A stretch of 64,000 nucleotides of DNA from Glaesserella sp041817755 (GCF_041817755.1 NZ_JBGYBX010000039.1:49627-113626); one strand, 5' to 3'; shown: positions 50,351-59,277, counted from the stretch's first letter. The notes: generated by a model from the sequence alone, not told the origin. Program-made: numbers and translations.

Positions 50351-50995
50351 TCAGCCTAAGATTTTATTTAATTCCGCACTGACGGCTTCTACCGGCTGTG
50401 TGCCGTCTAAGCGGTGATATTGCGTATTACCCGCTTCGGCTTCCGCCGTATAATAGGCGATAAGCGGTTTGGTTTGTTTGTGATAAATCGCCAAACGTTC
50501 TAACACCGTTTCAGGTTTATCATCTTGGCGAATGATTAAATCTTCACCGGTTACATCATCTTTGCCTTCCACTTTCGGCGGATTATACACAACGTGATAA
50601 GTACGACCTGACGGCTGATGAACGCGACGACCGCTCATACGCTCAACAATGACGTCATCCGCCACATCGAATTCCAAGACGAAATCGATTTTCACGCCCG
50701 CCTCTTTTAATGCGTCCGCTTGCGGAATCGTACGCGGGAAGCCGTCTAATAAGAAACCGTTCGCACAATCCGGCTGCGCAATACGGTCTTTGACTAATGC
50801 GACGGTCAATTCATCCGGAACCAGTTTACCTTCGTCCATTAATGCTTTAGCTTGCTTACCCAGCTCTGTGCCTTCTTTAATTGCCGCGCGGAACATATCG
50901 CCCGTTGAAATTTGCGGAATACCGAATTTGTTCATCATAAATTGAGCTTGTGTGCCTTTACCCGCACCCGGTGCGCCTAACAGAATAATTTTCAT
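50351..50995 (-). CDS. adk: Adenylate kinase
   Basis: Adk interconverts ATP and AMP with two ADP. The P-loop GAPGAGKGTQ lies at residues 7-16, with the AMP-binding region STGDMFRAAI and DGFPRTIPQA, and the LID domain containing RRVHQPSGRTYHVVYNPPKVEGKDD. It is the long form (214 residues). It is transcribed alone, divergent from the siderophore operon, ending at a strong terminator. Confidence 0.98.
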   Translation of the reverse strand: MKIILLGAPGAGKGTQAQFMMNKFGIPQISTGDMFRAAIKEGTELGKQAKALMDEGKLVPDELTVALVKDRIAQPDCANGFLLDGFPRTIPQADALKEAGVKIDFVLEFDVADDVIVERMSGRRVHQPSGRTYHVVYNPPKVEGKDDVTGEDLIIRQDDKPETVLERLAIYHKQTKPLIAYYTAEAEAGNTQYHRLDGTQPVEAVSAELNKILG

Positions 50996-51028
50996 CGGAA
51001 AACCTCTTAAAATAAAAAGAATGAAATG

Positions 51029-51055
51029 AGGCAGTAACCTTACCGATTACTGCCT
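51029..51055. other. Hairpin upstream of adk, role unclear
   Basis: AGGCAGTAA (51029-51037) and TTACTGCCT (51047-51055) form a 9-bp stem with a 9-nt loop, 34 bases upstream of the adk start. It could be in the adk 5' leader or terminate a short minus-strand transcript. Confidence 0.45.
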
Positions 51056-51201
51056 AAAATTGCAAATTTTATTATGTAAACGACCGCTTGTCAGAAAGCT
51101 TATTTCCTTTAAGGTAAACAAAAGAAAGACATATCGTTGCTTAGGCGGATAAATTTATTTCACTCAAAAGACATTTTCCGCTTTACCTCAGCGAAAATCT
51201 C

Positions 51202-51226
51202 GATAATAATTTGAGAATTATTATCA
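51202..51226 (+). promoter_or_regulatory. Fur box before the iron-siderophore operon
   Basis: Within 51202-51225 two perfect 10-bp arms (GATAATAATT and AATTATTATC) surround TGAG. The overlapping 15-mer TGAGAATTATTATCA differs from the 7-1-7 Fur consensus TGATAATNATTATCA at one position. It is 21 bases before the ATG, as expected for iron repression. Confidence 0.85.
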
Positions 51227-51246
51227 AATATATTTTGAGGTTCAAT

Positions 51247-52149
51247 ATGCTGAAAAAATCACTTTTAACACTCGCCTGCATTGCATCATTTGCCGCTTCC
51301 GCCCTTGCAAAAGACGTGACGATTCCAACCGCCCGCGGTGAGGTTACGCTGTCGGCACCGCCGGCAAAAGTTGCGGTTTTTGATACGGGCAGTATCGATA
51401 CGCTTCATGCATTAGGCGTGAAAATGGCCGGTGTTGCCGATGTCGAAAAAGTATTGCCTTATACGAAAGCAAGCCTTGATAATGCGAAAATTGTCGGTAC
51501 GGTATTCGAGCCGAATCTTGAAGCGTTAAATGAACTAAAACCCGATTTAATTATCGTCGGCACCCGTACTGCAAAGAAATTCGATGAAGTCAGCGCGTTG
51601 GGTAAAACCATCGATATGACGGATAACGGCGACAAATTAATTGAAAGCGGCTTACAGCGTATCGACAGTTTCGGCAAGTTATTCGACAAACAAGCCGAAG
51701 CGGATAAATTGAAAGGTGAAATCGGCACGCTTTATAAAGCAACCCAAGCTGCCGTGAAAGGGAAAGGTAACGGTTTAATCATTTTGGTTAACGGCGGAAA
51801 AGTATCTGCCTTCGGTTCCGGTTATCGTTTAAGTTGGATCCACAATAGTTTAGGCATCCCAATGGCTGACGCTTCGTTGAAAGGCACCGGCCACGGACAG
51901 CCGATTAGCTTTGAATATATTCAAAAACTCAATCCGGATTGGCTGTTTGTGTTGGATCGTATCGCCGCTATCGGTGAAGAAGGTAAAACGGCAAAAGAAG
52001 TATTGGATAACGAATTAATCCGCCAAACCAAAGCGTGGAAAAACGGCAATATCGTTTATTTAAGCAGCGCTTCGTACTTGGCGCCGGGCGGTGTGAAACA
52101 AATTAAAACGGACTTAACCGCAATCAAACAAGCCTTTGAGAAAAAATAA
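51247..52149 (+). CDS. Periplasmic iron-siderophore-binding protein (CeuE/FatB-like)
   Basis: A 300-residue periplasmic binding protein of the helical-backbone type used for ferric siderophores. The signal peptide MLKKSLLTLACIASFAASALA has no lipobox. Family features include KVAVFDTGSIDTLHALGV, PDLIIVGTRTAKK, KGTGHGQPISFEYI and NPDWLFVLDR. The frame is open twelve codons upstream, but GAGG precedes the chosen ATG. It is followed by two permeases and an ATPase. The siderophore is unknown and no outer-membrane receptor is in the window. Confidence 0.88.
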   Translation: MLKKSLLTLACIASFAASALAKDVTIPTARGEVTLSAPPAKVAVFDTGSIDTLHALGVKMAGVADVEKVLPYTKASLDNAKIVGTVFEPNLEALNELKPDLIIVGTRTAKKFDEVSALGKTIDMTDNGDKLIESGLQRIDSFGKLFDKQAEADKLKGEIGTLYKATQAAVKGKGNGLIILVNGGKVSAFGSGYRLSWIHNSLGIPMADASLKGTGHGQPISFEYIQKLNPDWLFVLDRIAAIGEEGKTAKEVLDNELIRQTKAWKNGNIVYLSSASYLAPGGVKQIKTDLTAIKQAFEKK

Positions 52150-52160
52150 TTCACCTAAAT

Positions 52161-52206
52161 ACAAGCGGTCGGATTGGTAAATTTTTTTGCAAATCCGACC
52201 GCTTGT
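52161..52206 (+). terminator. Uptake-sequence hairpin between binding protein and first permease
   Basis: Perfect 15-bp arms (52161-52175 and 52192-52206) start ACAAGCGGTCGGATT, with a T-rich 16-nt loop containing TTTTGCAAAT. It ends 8 bases before the permease ATG. No T tract follows, so it more likely reduces or modulates downstream expression than stops it. Confidence 0.55.
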
Positions 52207-52213
52207 ACACTGT

Positions 52214-53176
52214 ATGCCTATGCTTTCGCTGAATCGTATCAACATCCTTATTTTGCTCATTCTATGCCCTTTAAGTATGGCAACGGGCGTGGCAGACTTC
52301 CATTGGACGGACATTTTCAGTTCCCCCGAACAGTTGCAGCTTTTACTGGTTAGCCGTTTACCGCGAACCCTTGCCGTGATCCTTGTCGGTGCAACCCTTG
52401 CCGTTGCAGGTATGGTGCTGCAAATCGTGCTGAAAAACCGTTTTATCGATCCCAACTTGATTGGCGCCACGCAAAGTGCCGGCGTGGGTATTTTACTCGT
52501 CAGCTTATTGTTCCCCGCTTCCGCTTTGCTTGTCAAAATGTCCGTTGCCGCTTTGAGTGCCTTGATTGGTATCGGCATATTTATGTTGCTGCTACAACGT
52601 TTACCGCCGCAACAGCAGCTGATAGTGCCGTTAGTCGGCATCGTATTCGGTAATATCATTGAATCAATCGGTACTTTTATTGCGTATGAAACCAATAGCC
52701 TACAAATGCTCAGTATTTGGACATCGGGGGATTTCTCCGGCGTACTTTCCGGACGATATGAATTGTTGTGGTTAACGGCGGCATTCGCCGTACTCGTCTA
52801 TGTTATGGCGGATCGGCTCAGTATTACCGGGCTTGGTCGCAATATCAGCACCGGTTTGGGCATCAATTATCGTCAAATGACTTGGATAGCCTTAATCGTT
52901 GTGGCAATGATTACCGCTTTAGTGGTAGTGACCGTCGGTCAAATCCCGTTTATCGGTTTGGTAGTACCGAATATTGTGTCTCGCTTGGCAGGCGATCGCT
53001 TACGTCAAAATCTTCCGTCCGTTGTGTTATTAGGGGCAAATATCGTCCTCACTTGCGATATCCTCGGACGTGTCATCAATGCCCCTTACGAAATCCCGAT
53101 TTCAACCGTTTTCGGCATTGTCGGCACGCTGATTTTCCTTTACTTACTTTTTAAAGGAAAACGCCATGCGAACTAA
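52214..53176 (+). CDS. Iron-siderophore ABC permease 1 (FecCD family)
   Basis: A membrane protein of 320 residues with about nine to ten segments and the FecCD-family blocks RLPRTLAVILVGATLAVAGMVLQ, NPLIDP-like NRFIDPNLIG, and GQIPFIGLVVPNIVSRLAGD. No ribosome-binding site is visible before the chosen ATG (a second ATG lies two codons on), because an uptake-sequence hairpin ends there. The upstream in-frame ATG at 52187 lies within that hairpin and is rejected. Confidence 0.85.
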   Translation: MPMLSLNRINILILLILCPLSMATGVADFHWTDIFSSPEQLQLLLVSRLPRTLAVILVGATLAVAGMVLQIVLKNRFIDPNLIGATQSAGVGILLVSLLFPASALLVKMSVAALSALIGIGIFMLLLQRLPPQQQLIVPLVGIVFGNIIESIGTFIAYETNSLQMLSIWTSGDFSGVLSGRYELLWLTAAFAVLVYVMADRLSITGLGRNISTGLGINYRQMTWIALIVVAMITALVVVTVGQIPFIGLVVPNIVSRLAGDRLRQNLPSVVLLGANIVLTCDILGRVINAPYEIPISTVFGIVGTLIFLYLLFKGKRHAN

Positions 53177-54110
53177 ATCTCTCCTACTCTTATTGAGCGT
53201 ACTATTTATTATTGCTTGCGGCTTATTTATGACTTATAACGCCAACGGGAATTGGGATTTCGTCTTGCCGTTTCGCGGTAAAAAGCTGCTCATGTTAATC
53301 GTGATTGGCTACACCATCGGTGTGTCGACATTGTTGTTTCAAACCTTAACGCACAACCCGATTTTGACACCGAGCATTCTCGGTTTTGATTACCTTTACC
53401 TGTTGATTCAAACCGCATTGGTCTTCTTTATCGGTGGCTTAGGATTTACCCAGTTAGATGCCGTTCAAAAATTTTTATTTGAAACAATGATGATGCTCGG
53501 CGGCGCATTATTGCTGTTTGCGACATTGACGAAAGGCAGTTCGGATCTTTCCCGCATGATTTTAGTCGGCGTAATTTTCGGTGTCCTGTTTCGTAATCTG
53601 AATAATTTATTGCAACGGATGATCGATCCGGATGAGTTTGCCATTGTACAAACCTCGTCTTTTGCCGATTTCAATACGGTTAAAATCGAATTACTGTATA
53701 TCGGTATGACCGTTGCACTCCTTAGTTTTATATGGATTTGGCGGCAGCGTCATCAGCTTGATATTTTGTTACTAGGGAAAGACTATGCCGTGAGTTTAGG
53801 GGTAAATTACGCCTGTTTCTCCAAACAACTCTTGATTTGCTGCGCCGTATTGGTCTCCGTATCCACAGCATTGGTCGGCCCTGTCTTATTTTTAGGCTTG
53901 CTTGTTTGCGCCATTACCAATGCCGTCAGCCCGAAAGTCCATCACGCTGTACGGATTCCAATGGTCTTTCTGATTTCGGCAATGACTTTGGTTCTCGGGC
54001 AAGTGATATTCGAACAGGTCATGAAAATGCAAGGCGTACTCAGTGTCGTGGTCGAATTTATCGGCGGTATGGTATTTATCTATTTAATCCTAAGGAAAAT
54101 CAAAAGATGA
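53166..54110 (+). CDS. Iron-siderophore ABC permease 2 (FecCD family)
   Basis: A 314-residue partner permease overlapping the previous gene by 11 bases. Family blocks: GYTIGVSTLLFQTLTHNPILTPSILGFDYLYLLIQ and VGPVLFLGLLVCAITNAVSPKVHHAVRIPM. About nine to ten membrane segments. Its sequence diverges from permease 1, as usual for such heterodimers. It overlaps the ATPase gene by four bases (ATGA). Confidence 0.85.
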   Translation: MRTKSLLLLLSVLFIIACGLFMTYNANGNWDFVLPFRGKKLLMLIVIGYTIGVSTLLFQTLTHNPILTPSILGFDYLYLLIQTALVFFIGGLGFTQLDAVQKFLFETMMMLGGALLLFATLTKGSSDLSRMILVGVIFGVLFRNLNNLLQRMIDPDEFAIVQTSSFADFNTVKIELLYIGMTVALLSFIWIWRQRHQLDILLLGKDYAVSLGVNYACFSKQLLICCAVLVSVSTALVGPVLFLGLLVCAITNAVSPKVHHAVRIPMVFLISAMTLVLGQVIFEQVMKMQGVLSVVVEFIGGMVFIYLILRKIKR

Positions 54111-54865
54111 TAACGATTAAACACCTTTCTCATAAAATCGGTCATGAAACTATTTTAAACGACATCAATCTGATCATTCCGAACGGGGGAATTACGGCGC
54201 TCATCGGGGCAAACGGTGCGGGCAAATCGACATTACTCTCTTTGATTGCGCGTCTGCAAAACATACAGCAAGGAGAGATTCATTTAAATGATATGGATAT
54301 TGCCCAAACGGCATCACGTACTATTGCTCGACATTTAGCCATATTGACCCAAGACAATACCATTCACAGTCGTATTACCGTGAAAGATTTACTGATATTC
54401 GGACGCTATCCTCATCATCAAGGCAGAATTCGTCCGGAAGATGAACGCATCGTCAATGAAGCATTGGCACGTTTTGAACTGCATCCGTTTGCCGAACGTT
54501 ACTTAAGCGAATTATCCGGTGGTCAACGGCAACGAGCATTAATCGCCATGACTTTTTGTCAACAAACCGGACATATTTTATTGGATGAACCATTAAATAA
54601 CTTGGATATGTTTCATGCTCGAGAATTAATGCGTTTATTACGTAAGCTAACCGATGAGCTGAAACTCACTACGGTAATGGTCGTGCATGATGTTAACATG
54701 GCGGCGGCTTACGCCGATACGATTGTGGCGATGAAAAACGGTCAAATTCTGATGATAGGTACACCGGAAGAGATTATCACTCGAGAAAATCTGAATACCA
54801 TCTTTCATTTGGATGCCGAAGTACTGACTTACCAAGGAAAACCGATGGTCGTACATCACTTGTAA
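54107..54865 (+). CDS. Iron-siderophore ABC ATPase (FepC/CeuD family)
   Basis: A 252-residue ATPase. Walker A GANGAGKST is at 34-42, with LSGGQRQRALIAMTF signature, HILLDEPLNNLDM and VVHDVNMAAAYAD. Although the frame is open far upstream, the start is the ATG that overlaps the previous stop, which gives the family N-terminus MITIKHLSHKIG. The operon ends at a strong terminator. Confidence 0.9.
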   Translation: MITIKHLSHKIGHETILNDINLIIPNGGITALIGANGAGKSTLLSLIARLQNIQQGEIHLNDMDIAQTASRTIARHLAILTQDNTIHSRITVKDLLIFGRYPHHQGRIRPEDERIVNEALARFELHPFAERYLSELSGGQRQRALIAMTFCQQTGHILLDEPLNNLDMFHARELMRLLRKLTDELKLTTVMVVHDVNMAAAYADTIVAMKNGQILMIGTPEEIITRENLNTIFHLDAEVLTYQGKPMVVHHL

Positions 54866-54866
54866 C

Positions 54867-54900
54867 AAAAAAAGCTAGGTTTGACCGACCTAGCTTTTTT
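54867..54900. terminator. Bidirectional terminator between siderophore operon and ampG
   Basis: AAAAAAGCTAGGT and ACCTAGCTTTTTT pair around a 7-nt loop, giving a stem with a T tract on both strands, between two convergent units. Confidence 0.9.
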
Positions 54901-54911
54901 ATTTTTAATCG

Positions 54912-56189
54912 TTAAATCGTCTGCTTTTGATGCCAAGGGGCAACTTTCAATAGCATCAACATCCCCGGAATACCCGCCGCGACGCAAATCCAATAAAAGA
55001 CTTCGTAACCGTAAGTTTGCGCCCAAATTCCCGCCGTTGCTCCCAAAATTTTGCTCGGTACCGCCGCAAGGCTGGTAAAAATGGCAAATTGCGTTGCCGT
55101 ATACAACGGATTCGTTTGTAAGGAAATATACGATAAGAAACATGCCGTTCCCAAACCGACCCCGACATTTTCCATAATAATCACCAATGATAAGGCAAAA
55201 CGTTCATAACCGCCGATCACCTCGAATTTACCGTAAGATGCCAGCCAAGCAAAACCCGCCGTGGTAATCACTTGAATGAAGCCGAAAATCCACAGCGCTT
55301 TATTCAACCCGAGTTTAGGCAACATCAAACCACCGATGGTACCTGATATTAATACAGCGATTAGCCCGTTAACTTTCACTGCCGTACCGAGATCCGTACG
55401 GCTGAATCCCATATCCAATACAAAGGTGGTTTGCAAGGTTGCCGCAAAAGAATCACCGAATTTATATAGGAAAATAAAGAGTAGGATCGCCAAGCTTTCT
55501 TTTACGCCTTTACGTCCTAAAAATTCTTTGAACGGCGCGACAAAGGCTTGATTAAACGAAAGGTGTTCCACCGTATAATCAACTTTAGGTTCTTTAAACA
55601 ACAGGCTGAGCAGAATCCCCGGTATCATGAATAACGAGGTAAAGATAAATACGGTTTCCCACGAATAATAATCGGACAATATCAACGACACACCGCCCGG
55701 AATCAACCCCGCAATACGATAGGCATTCACATGAGTGGCATTCCCGATACCGAGTTCTTCATCACTGAGCAACTCTCGACGATAAGCATCGACCACAATA
55801 TCCTGTAACGAAGAAAAAACCGCCACGAATGCCGCAATCACGGCAATCGTGCCGATATGCTCTTTCGGTTGAAGAAACGCAAATGCGGTCAGTAAACCGA
55901 TTAAACACACTTGAGTGATAAACATCCAGCTACGACGGCGACCTAAAAAATTCGGATAATAGCGGTCGAGTAACGGAGAAATCAAAAATTTCCACGTATA
56001 GGGAAAACCGATCAGTGTAAAAAAACCGATCGTTTTTAAATCGATCTGCTCGGAACGCAACCACGCCGGCACTAACTGGACAATAAAATAGAGCGGTAAA
56101 CCGGAGGTAAAGCCGGTTAAAAAGCACTGCAATACTTTTTTATTAAATAATTGTTGCCATACACTCGGCTTTATCACGGTTTCCGACAT
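54912..56189 (-). CDS. ampG: Muropeptide permease AmpG
   Basis: AmpG imports anhydro-muropeptides for peptidoglycan recycling. A 425-residue MFS protein with about 12 segments. The opening FLTGFTSGLPLYFIVQLVPAWLR, the LISPLLDRYYP motif and QDIVVDAYRRELL match AmpG. It abuts galE with no gap, so the two are cotranscribed. No ampC beta-lactamase is in the window; the wall genes ldtD and mepK lie elsewhere in it. Confidence 0.92.
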   Translation of the reverse strand: MSETVIKPSVWQQLFNKKVLQCFLTGFTSGLPLYFIVQLVPAWLRSEQIDLKTIGFFTLIGFPYTWKFLISPLLDRYYPNFLGRRRSWMFITQVCLIGLLTAFAFLQPKEHIGTIAVIAAFVAVFSSLQDIVVDAYRRELLSDEELGIGNATHVNAYRIAGLIPGGVSLILSDYYSWETVFIFTSLFMIPGILLSLLFKEPKVDYTVEHLSFNQAFVAPFKEFLGRKGVKESLAILLFIFLYKFGDSFAATLQTTFVLDMGFSRTDLGTAVKVNGLIAVLISGTIGGLMLPKLGLNKALWIFGFIQVITTAGFAWLASYGKFEVIGGYERFALSLVIIMENVGVGLGTACFLSYISLQTNPLYTATQFAIFTSLAAVPSKILGATAGIWAQTYGYEVFYWICVAAGIPGMLMLLKVAPWHQKQTI

Positions 56190-57209
56190 TTATCCCCCTT
56201 TATAGCCGTTCGGATTATTTTTCTGCCAATTCCAGGTATCTTTCATCATTTGATTCAAATCGCGCTCGGTTTTCCAACCCAGTTCGTCTAACGCTTTTTT
56301 CGGATTGGAATAATAGGAATCGATATCGCCCGGACGACGGTCTACCAATTTATAAGCAATCGTCAATGCATTCGCTTTTTCAAAGGCTTTCACCATATCT
56401 AACACGGAATAGCCGATCCCCGTTCCCAAATTGTAAATATGCAGCCCGGCTTGGTTTTGGTGTTTGTCCAAGGCTTTTAAGTGTCCGAGCGCCAAATCGA
56501 CGACATGGATATAGTCGCGTACGCCGGTTCCGTCATGAGTATCGTAGTCGCTGCCGAATACCGATAATTCCGGTAATTTGCCGACAGCCACTTGGCTGAT
56601 AAACGGCATTAAATTGTTCGGAATCCCGTTCGGATCTTCACCGATCAAGCCGCTTTCATGCGCACCGACCGGGTTGAAATAGCGCAATACAATCGCACTG
56701 AACTGCGGATGGGCGACAACCGTATCGGCAAGCACACGCTCAACCATATATTTTGACGTGGCGTAAGGGCTGGTGGTATCGCCTACACGACAAGCCTCCG
56801 TGACCGGCACCACTTCAGGCACGCCGTATACCGTTGCCGTCGAGCTGAAGACGATCGTATTTACTCCCGCTTTCAGCATTTCTTCAACCAATACAATTGA
56901 ACCCGTCACATTATTTTGATAATAGCGTAAAGGCTGTCTGACACTTTCGCCGACGGCTTTGAGACCGGCAAAGTGAATAACCGATTCAATCTGATTTTCC
57001 GCAAAGATTTTGCGTAGGATGTCGCGCTCCAACACATCGCCTTGATAAAACTTCACGGATTTGCCCGTGATCTTTTTCACACGTTCAAGGGAGACTTCCG
57101 ATGAATTGCACAGGTTATCCAGCACCACAATCTCTTTGTTTTGGTTTAATAATTCCACAACGGTATGTGAACCGATATAGCCGGCTCCGCCGGTCACTAA
57201 AATTGCCAT
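56190..57209 (-). CDS. galE: UDP-glucose 4-epimerase GalE
   Basis: GalE interconverts UDP-glucose and UDP-galactose. The NAD motif GGAGYIG lies at residues 7-13, with DNLCNSSEVSLERV, the active-site region SSTATVYG and the YxxxK motif in SPYATSKYMVE, and RYFNPVGAHESGLIGEDP. GAGGA precedes the chosen ATG; the six upstream codons are ignored. It supplies galactose residues for lipo-oligosaccharide or capsule. No galKTM genes are adjacent. Confidence 0.96.
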   Translation of the reverse strand: MAILVTGGAGYIGSHTVVELLNQNKEIVVLDNLCNSSEVSLERVKKITGKSVKFYQGDVLERDILRKIFAENQIESVIHFAGLKAVGESVRQPLRYYQNNVTGSIVLVEEMLKAGVNTIVFSSTATVYGVPEVVPVTEACRVGDTTSPYATSKYMVERVLADTVVAHPQFSAIVLRYFNPVGAHESGLIGEDPNGIPNNLMPFISQVAVGKLPELSVFGSDYDTHDGTGVRDYIHVVDLALGHLKALDKHQNQAGLHIYNLGTGIGYSVLDMVKAFEKANALTIAYKLVDRRPGDIDSYYSNPKKALDELGWKTERDLNQMMKDTWNWQKNNPNGYKGG

Positions 57210-57311
57210 ATTGCTGTCCTCATTCAAATAAAATTTCGGTTAGTTTACTCTTTTTGAACAAAAAAATCTTTCACTTCATTTGCAAAAAAATCAAACGAAA
57301 CGACCGCTTGT

Positions 57312-57965
57312 TCATTCCCTTTTTAAGCCCAGACGCCGATACAACATGCCTTTTTCCCGTTCATCTAAAACCCGATATTCACCGGCGTCCAAGCCGTTCA
57401 AATCAAACGTTTCCAGTCCGACACGGATTAAACGGAGTGTCGGGAAACCGATATGCGCCGTCATTCGACGGACTTGACGGTTTTTACCTTCCGCAATCAC
57501 CATCTCAATCCATGACGTCGGAATCTGTTTACGCTCACGAATTTTCGGCGCCGAAGCCCAATGTAACTGCGGATCGCTGATTTTTCTTACCTTGGCGGGT
57601 TTGGTTAAACCATCCTTCAATACCACGCCGTTACGTAATTTGTCCAAATCTTTTTCGTGAGGTTCCCCTTCTACCTGCACCCAGTACGTTTTTGCCTTAT
57701 CAAATTTCGGGTTTGCCAAACGGTGCTGAATGTCGCCGTTATTTGTTAAGAGCAACAGCCCTTCGCTATCCCGATCCAAACGACCGACGGGGTAAACATT
57801 GGCAATCGGCACAAATGCTTTGAGCGTTTGACGCCCCCCTTCATCGGTAAACTGACTGAGCACATCATAAGGCTTATTCAACATAATAATGACCGTTTGC
57901 TCGAAGGAAAGAACGGGCTTCGTATTTTTGTTTTTTACACGACGAAATGCAGGATTGGTTTTCAT
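57312..57965 (-). CDS. rluE: 23S rRNA pseudouridine(2457) synthase RluE
   Basis: A RsuA/RluB/E/F-family pseudouridine synthase of 217 residues without an S4 domain. The catalytic Asp64 is in GRLDRDSEGLLLLTN, followed by KTYWVQVEGEP and the Q-V-R-R-M block GKNRQVRRMTAHIGFPTLRLIRVGL. Short size and the lack of S4 favour RluE. The ribosome-binding site is weak. It is followed by galE across a 102-bp gap with an uptake sequence. Confidence 0.88.
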   Translation of the reverse strand: MKTNPAFRRVKNKNTKPVLSFEQTVIIMLNKPYDVLSQFTDEGGRQTLKAFVPIANVYPVGRLDRDSEGLLLLTNNGDIQHRLANPKFDKAKTYWVQVEGEPHEKDLDKLRNGVVLKDGLTKPAKVRKISDPQLHWASAPKIRERKQIPTSWIEMVIAEGKNRQVRRMTAHIGFPTLRLIRVGLETFDLNGLDAGEYRVLDEREKGMLYRRLGLKRE

Positions 57966-57970
57966 GGGGA

Positions 57971-58004
57971 TAAAATACGTAGAGGCGTATTCCTACGCCC
58001 CTTT
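57971..58004 (-). terminator. Hairpin between pheA and rluE
   Basis: GGCGTA (57984-57989) and TACGCC (57994-57999) pair around a 4-nt loop; on the minus strand TCTACGTATTTT follows. It may terminate pheA. The flanks (GTAGAGGCGTA, TACGCCCCT) look like a decayed relative of palindromic intergenic repeats. Confidence 0.5.
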
Positions 58005-58026
58005 AAATTACATTCAATAAATCGGC

Positions 58027-59184
58027 TTATAATTTCACCGGTTCGATAATTTCACTCGGATAACATCCCAATACTTTCAGATAGCTGGTGACTTTTTCCA
58101 ATTCAGTTAACGCTTTTTGCGTATTGTCGGAGTGAATGTTGGCATCCAATTCCACATAAAACATCTCTTCCCAAGGTTTACCGTAGATCGGACGGGATTC
58201 CAGCTTCAGCATACGGATACCATGTTGCTTAAACACCATCAATGCGTCCACCAAGGCTCCGGCTTGTTGAGTTGTCGTCATGAGTAACAGGGTTTTGGTT
58301 TGCACCTGTGGCGAAACCTTGACCGGTTCTTTGGCAACAACAATAAAACGGGTAATGTTGTTTTCTTGATTGGCAATGTCGGTTTTGATTACGTCCAAAC
58401 CGTACAACTTACCACCGTCTTCATTGCCCAACGCCACGCAATTCGGGCTGTTCAGACGCGCCACCAGCTGCATGGCATGCGAACTGCTTTCGCAATATTT
58501 GATATGCACTTTATCCAGATGTTGAAGAAAATGGCTGCACTGCTGTGCCGGCTGCGGATGGGTGTAAATCGTATCCACTTCGTCCAAATTCACCGCACCG
58601 ACGGCTAATACGCAGTGCCTGATGGCATAAGCCAATTCGCCGACCAATGCCAAATCGGTATGTTGCAGCAAATCGTAAACCTCATTAATCGAACCCGATG
58701 TCGTATTTTCAAGTGGCAACACGCCGTAATCCGCTTCACCGTTTTTCACCTTATCGAACACGGCTTCAAACGAATCGCAACTCAATTCAATCAACGACTC
58801 CTGACGGTGTTTCATAAATTGTCGGGAAGCCAAATGGGAATACGAGCCCCGCATGCCTAAAAAAGCAACGGAAATCGGTTTGTCCGCCAACGCATTGAGC
58901 TTATCTTGTAAATAGTTTTGTTGAGTGAGTACCGAATCTTCAATAATCCGTTGAAAAATCTGCGTAATATATTGCGGATCCAGCCGATAATTCTCTGCCT
59001 GTGCATAATTGACCAACTCTTGCAGTAACTGCTTTTCGCGTTCAATATCACGTAACGGTTTTTTACTGATCTCCTTGCTGCGTACGACATCAAACGCCAA
59101 ATGATGGCGCTCGGACAATAATTTCAACAAATTACGATCAATTTGAGTAATTCGCTGGCGAATCTCTGAAAGATCTAAAGACAT
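58027..59184 (-). CDS. pheA: Bifunctional chorismate mutase/prephenate dehydratase PheA
   Basis: PheA makes phenylpyruvate from chorismate. It has an AroQ chorismate mutase domain (about residues 1-90, with IDRNLLKLLSERHHLAFDVVRSK), the dehydratase domain (about 100-290, with GSYSHLASRQF, VLPLENTTSGSINEVYDLL and NITRFIVV) and a C-terminal ACT regulatory domain with ESRPIYGKPWEEMFY that binds phenylalanine. The frame is open 19 codons upstream, but AAAGGAAAC precedes this ATG, giving 385 residues. No Phe-rich leader peptide is found upstream. Confidence 0.96.
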   Translation of the reverse strand: MSLDLSEIRQRITQIDRNLLKLLSERHHLAFDVVRSKEISKKPLRDIEREKQLLQELVNYAQAENYRLDPQYITQIFQRIIEDSVLTQQNYLQDKLNALADKPISVAFLGMRGSYSHLASRQFMKHRQESLIELSCDSFEAVFDKVKNGEADYGVLPLENTTSGSINEVYDLLQHTDLALVGELAYAIRHCVLAVGAVNLDEVDTIYTHPQPAQQCSHFLQHLDKVHIKYCESSSHAMQLVARLNSPNCVALGNEDGGKLYGLDVIKTDIANQENNITRFIVVAKEPVKVSPQVQTKTLLLMTTTQQAGALVDALMVFKQHGIRMLKLESRPIYGKPWEEMFYVELDANIHSDNTQKALTELEKVTSYLKVLGCYPSEIIEPVKL

Positions 59185-59251
59185 TCTGTTTCCTTTCACA
59201 AAAGCTAACGGCGTTTTTGCAAAATATGACGCAAAACGCACCGCTTGTAAA

Positions 59252-59277
59252 CAGAAAACCCTAGAATAAATCTAGGG
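59252..59277 (-). terminator. Terminator of the PTS gene
   Basis: CCCTAGA (59259-59265) and TCTAGGG (59271-59277) with a 5-nt loop, followed on the minus strand by TTTTCTGTTT. Confidence 0.8.

Noticed and set aside
53837..54106. Long N-terminal extension of the siderophore ATPase
   Set aside because: The added 90 codons overlap the permease gene in another frame and are Arg/Cys-rich, typical of a shadow frame.
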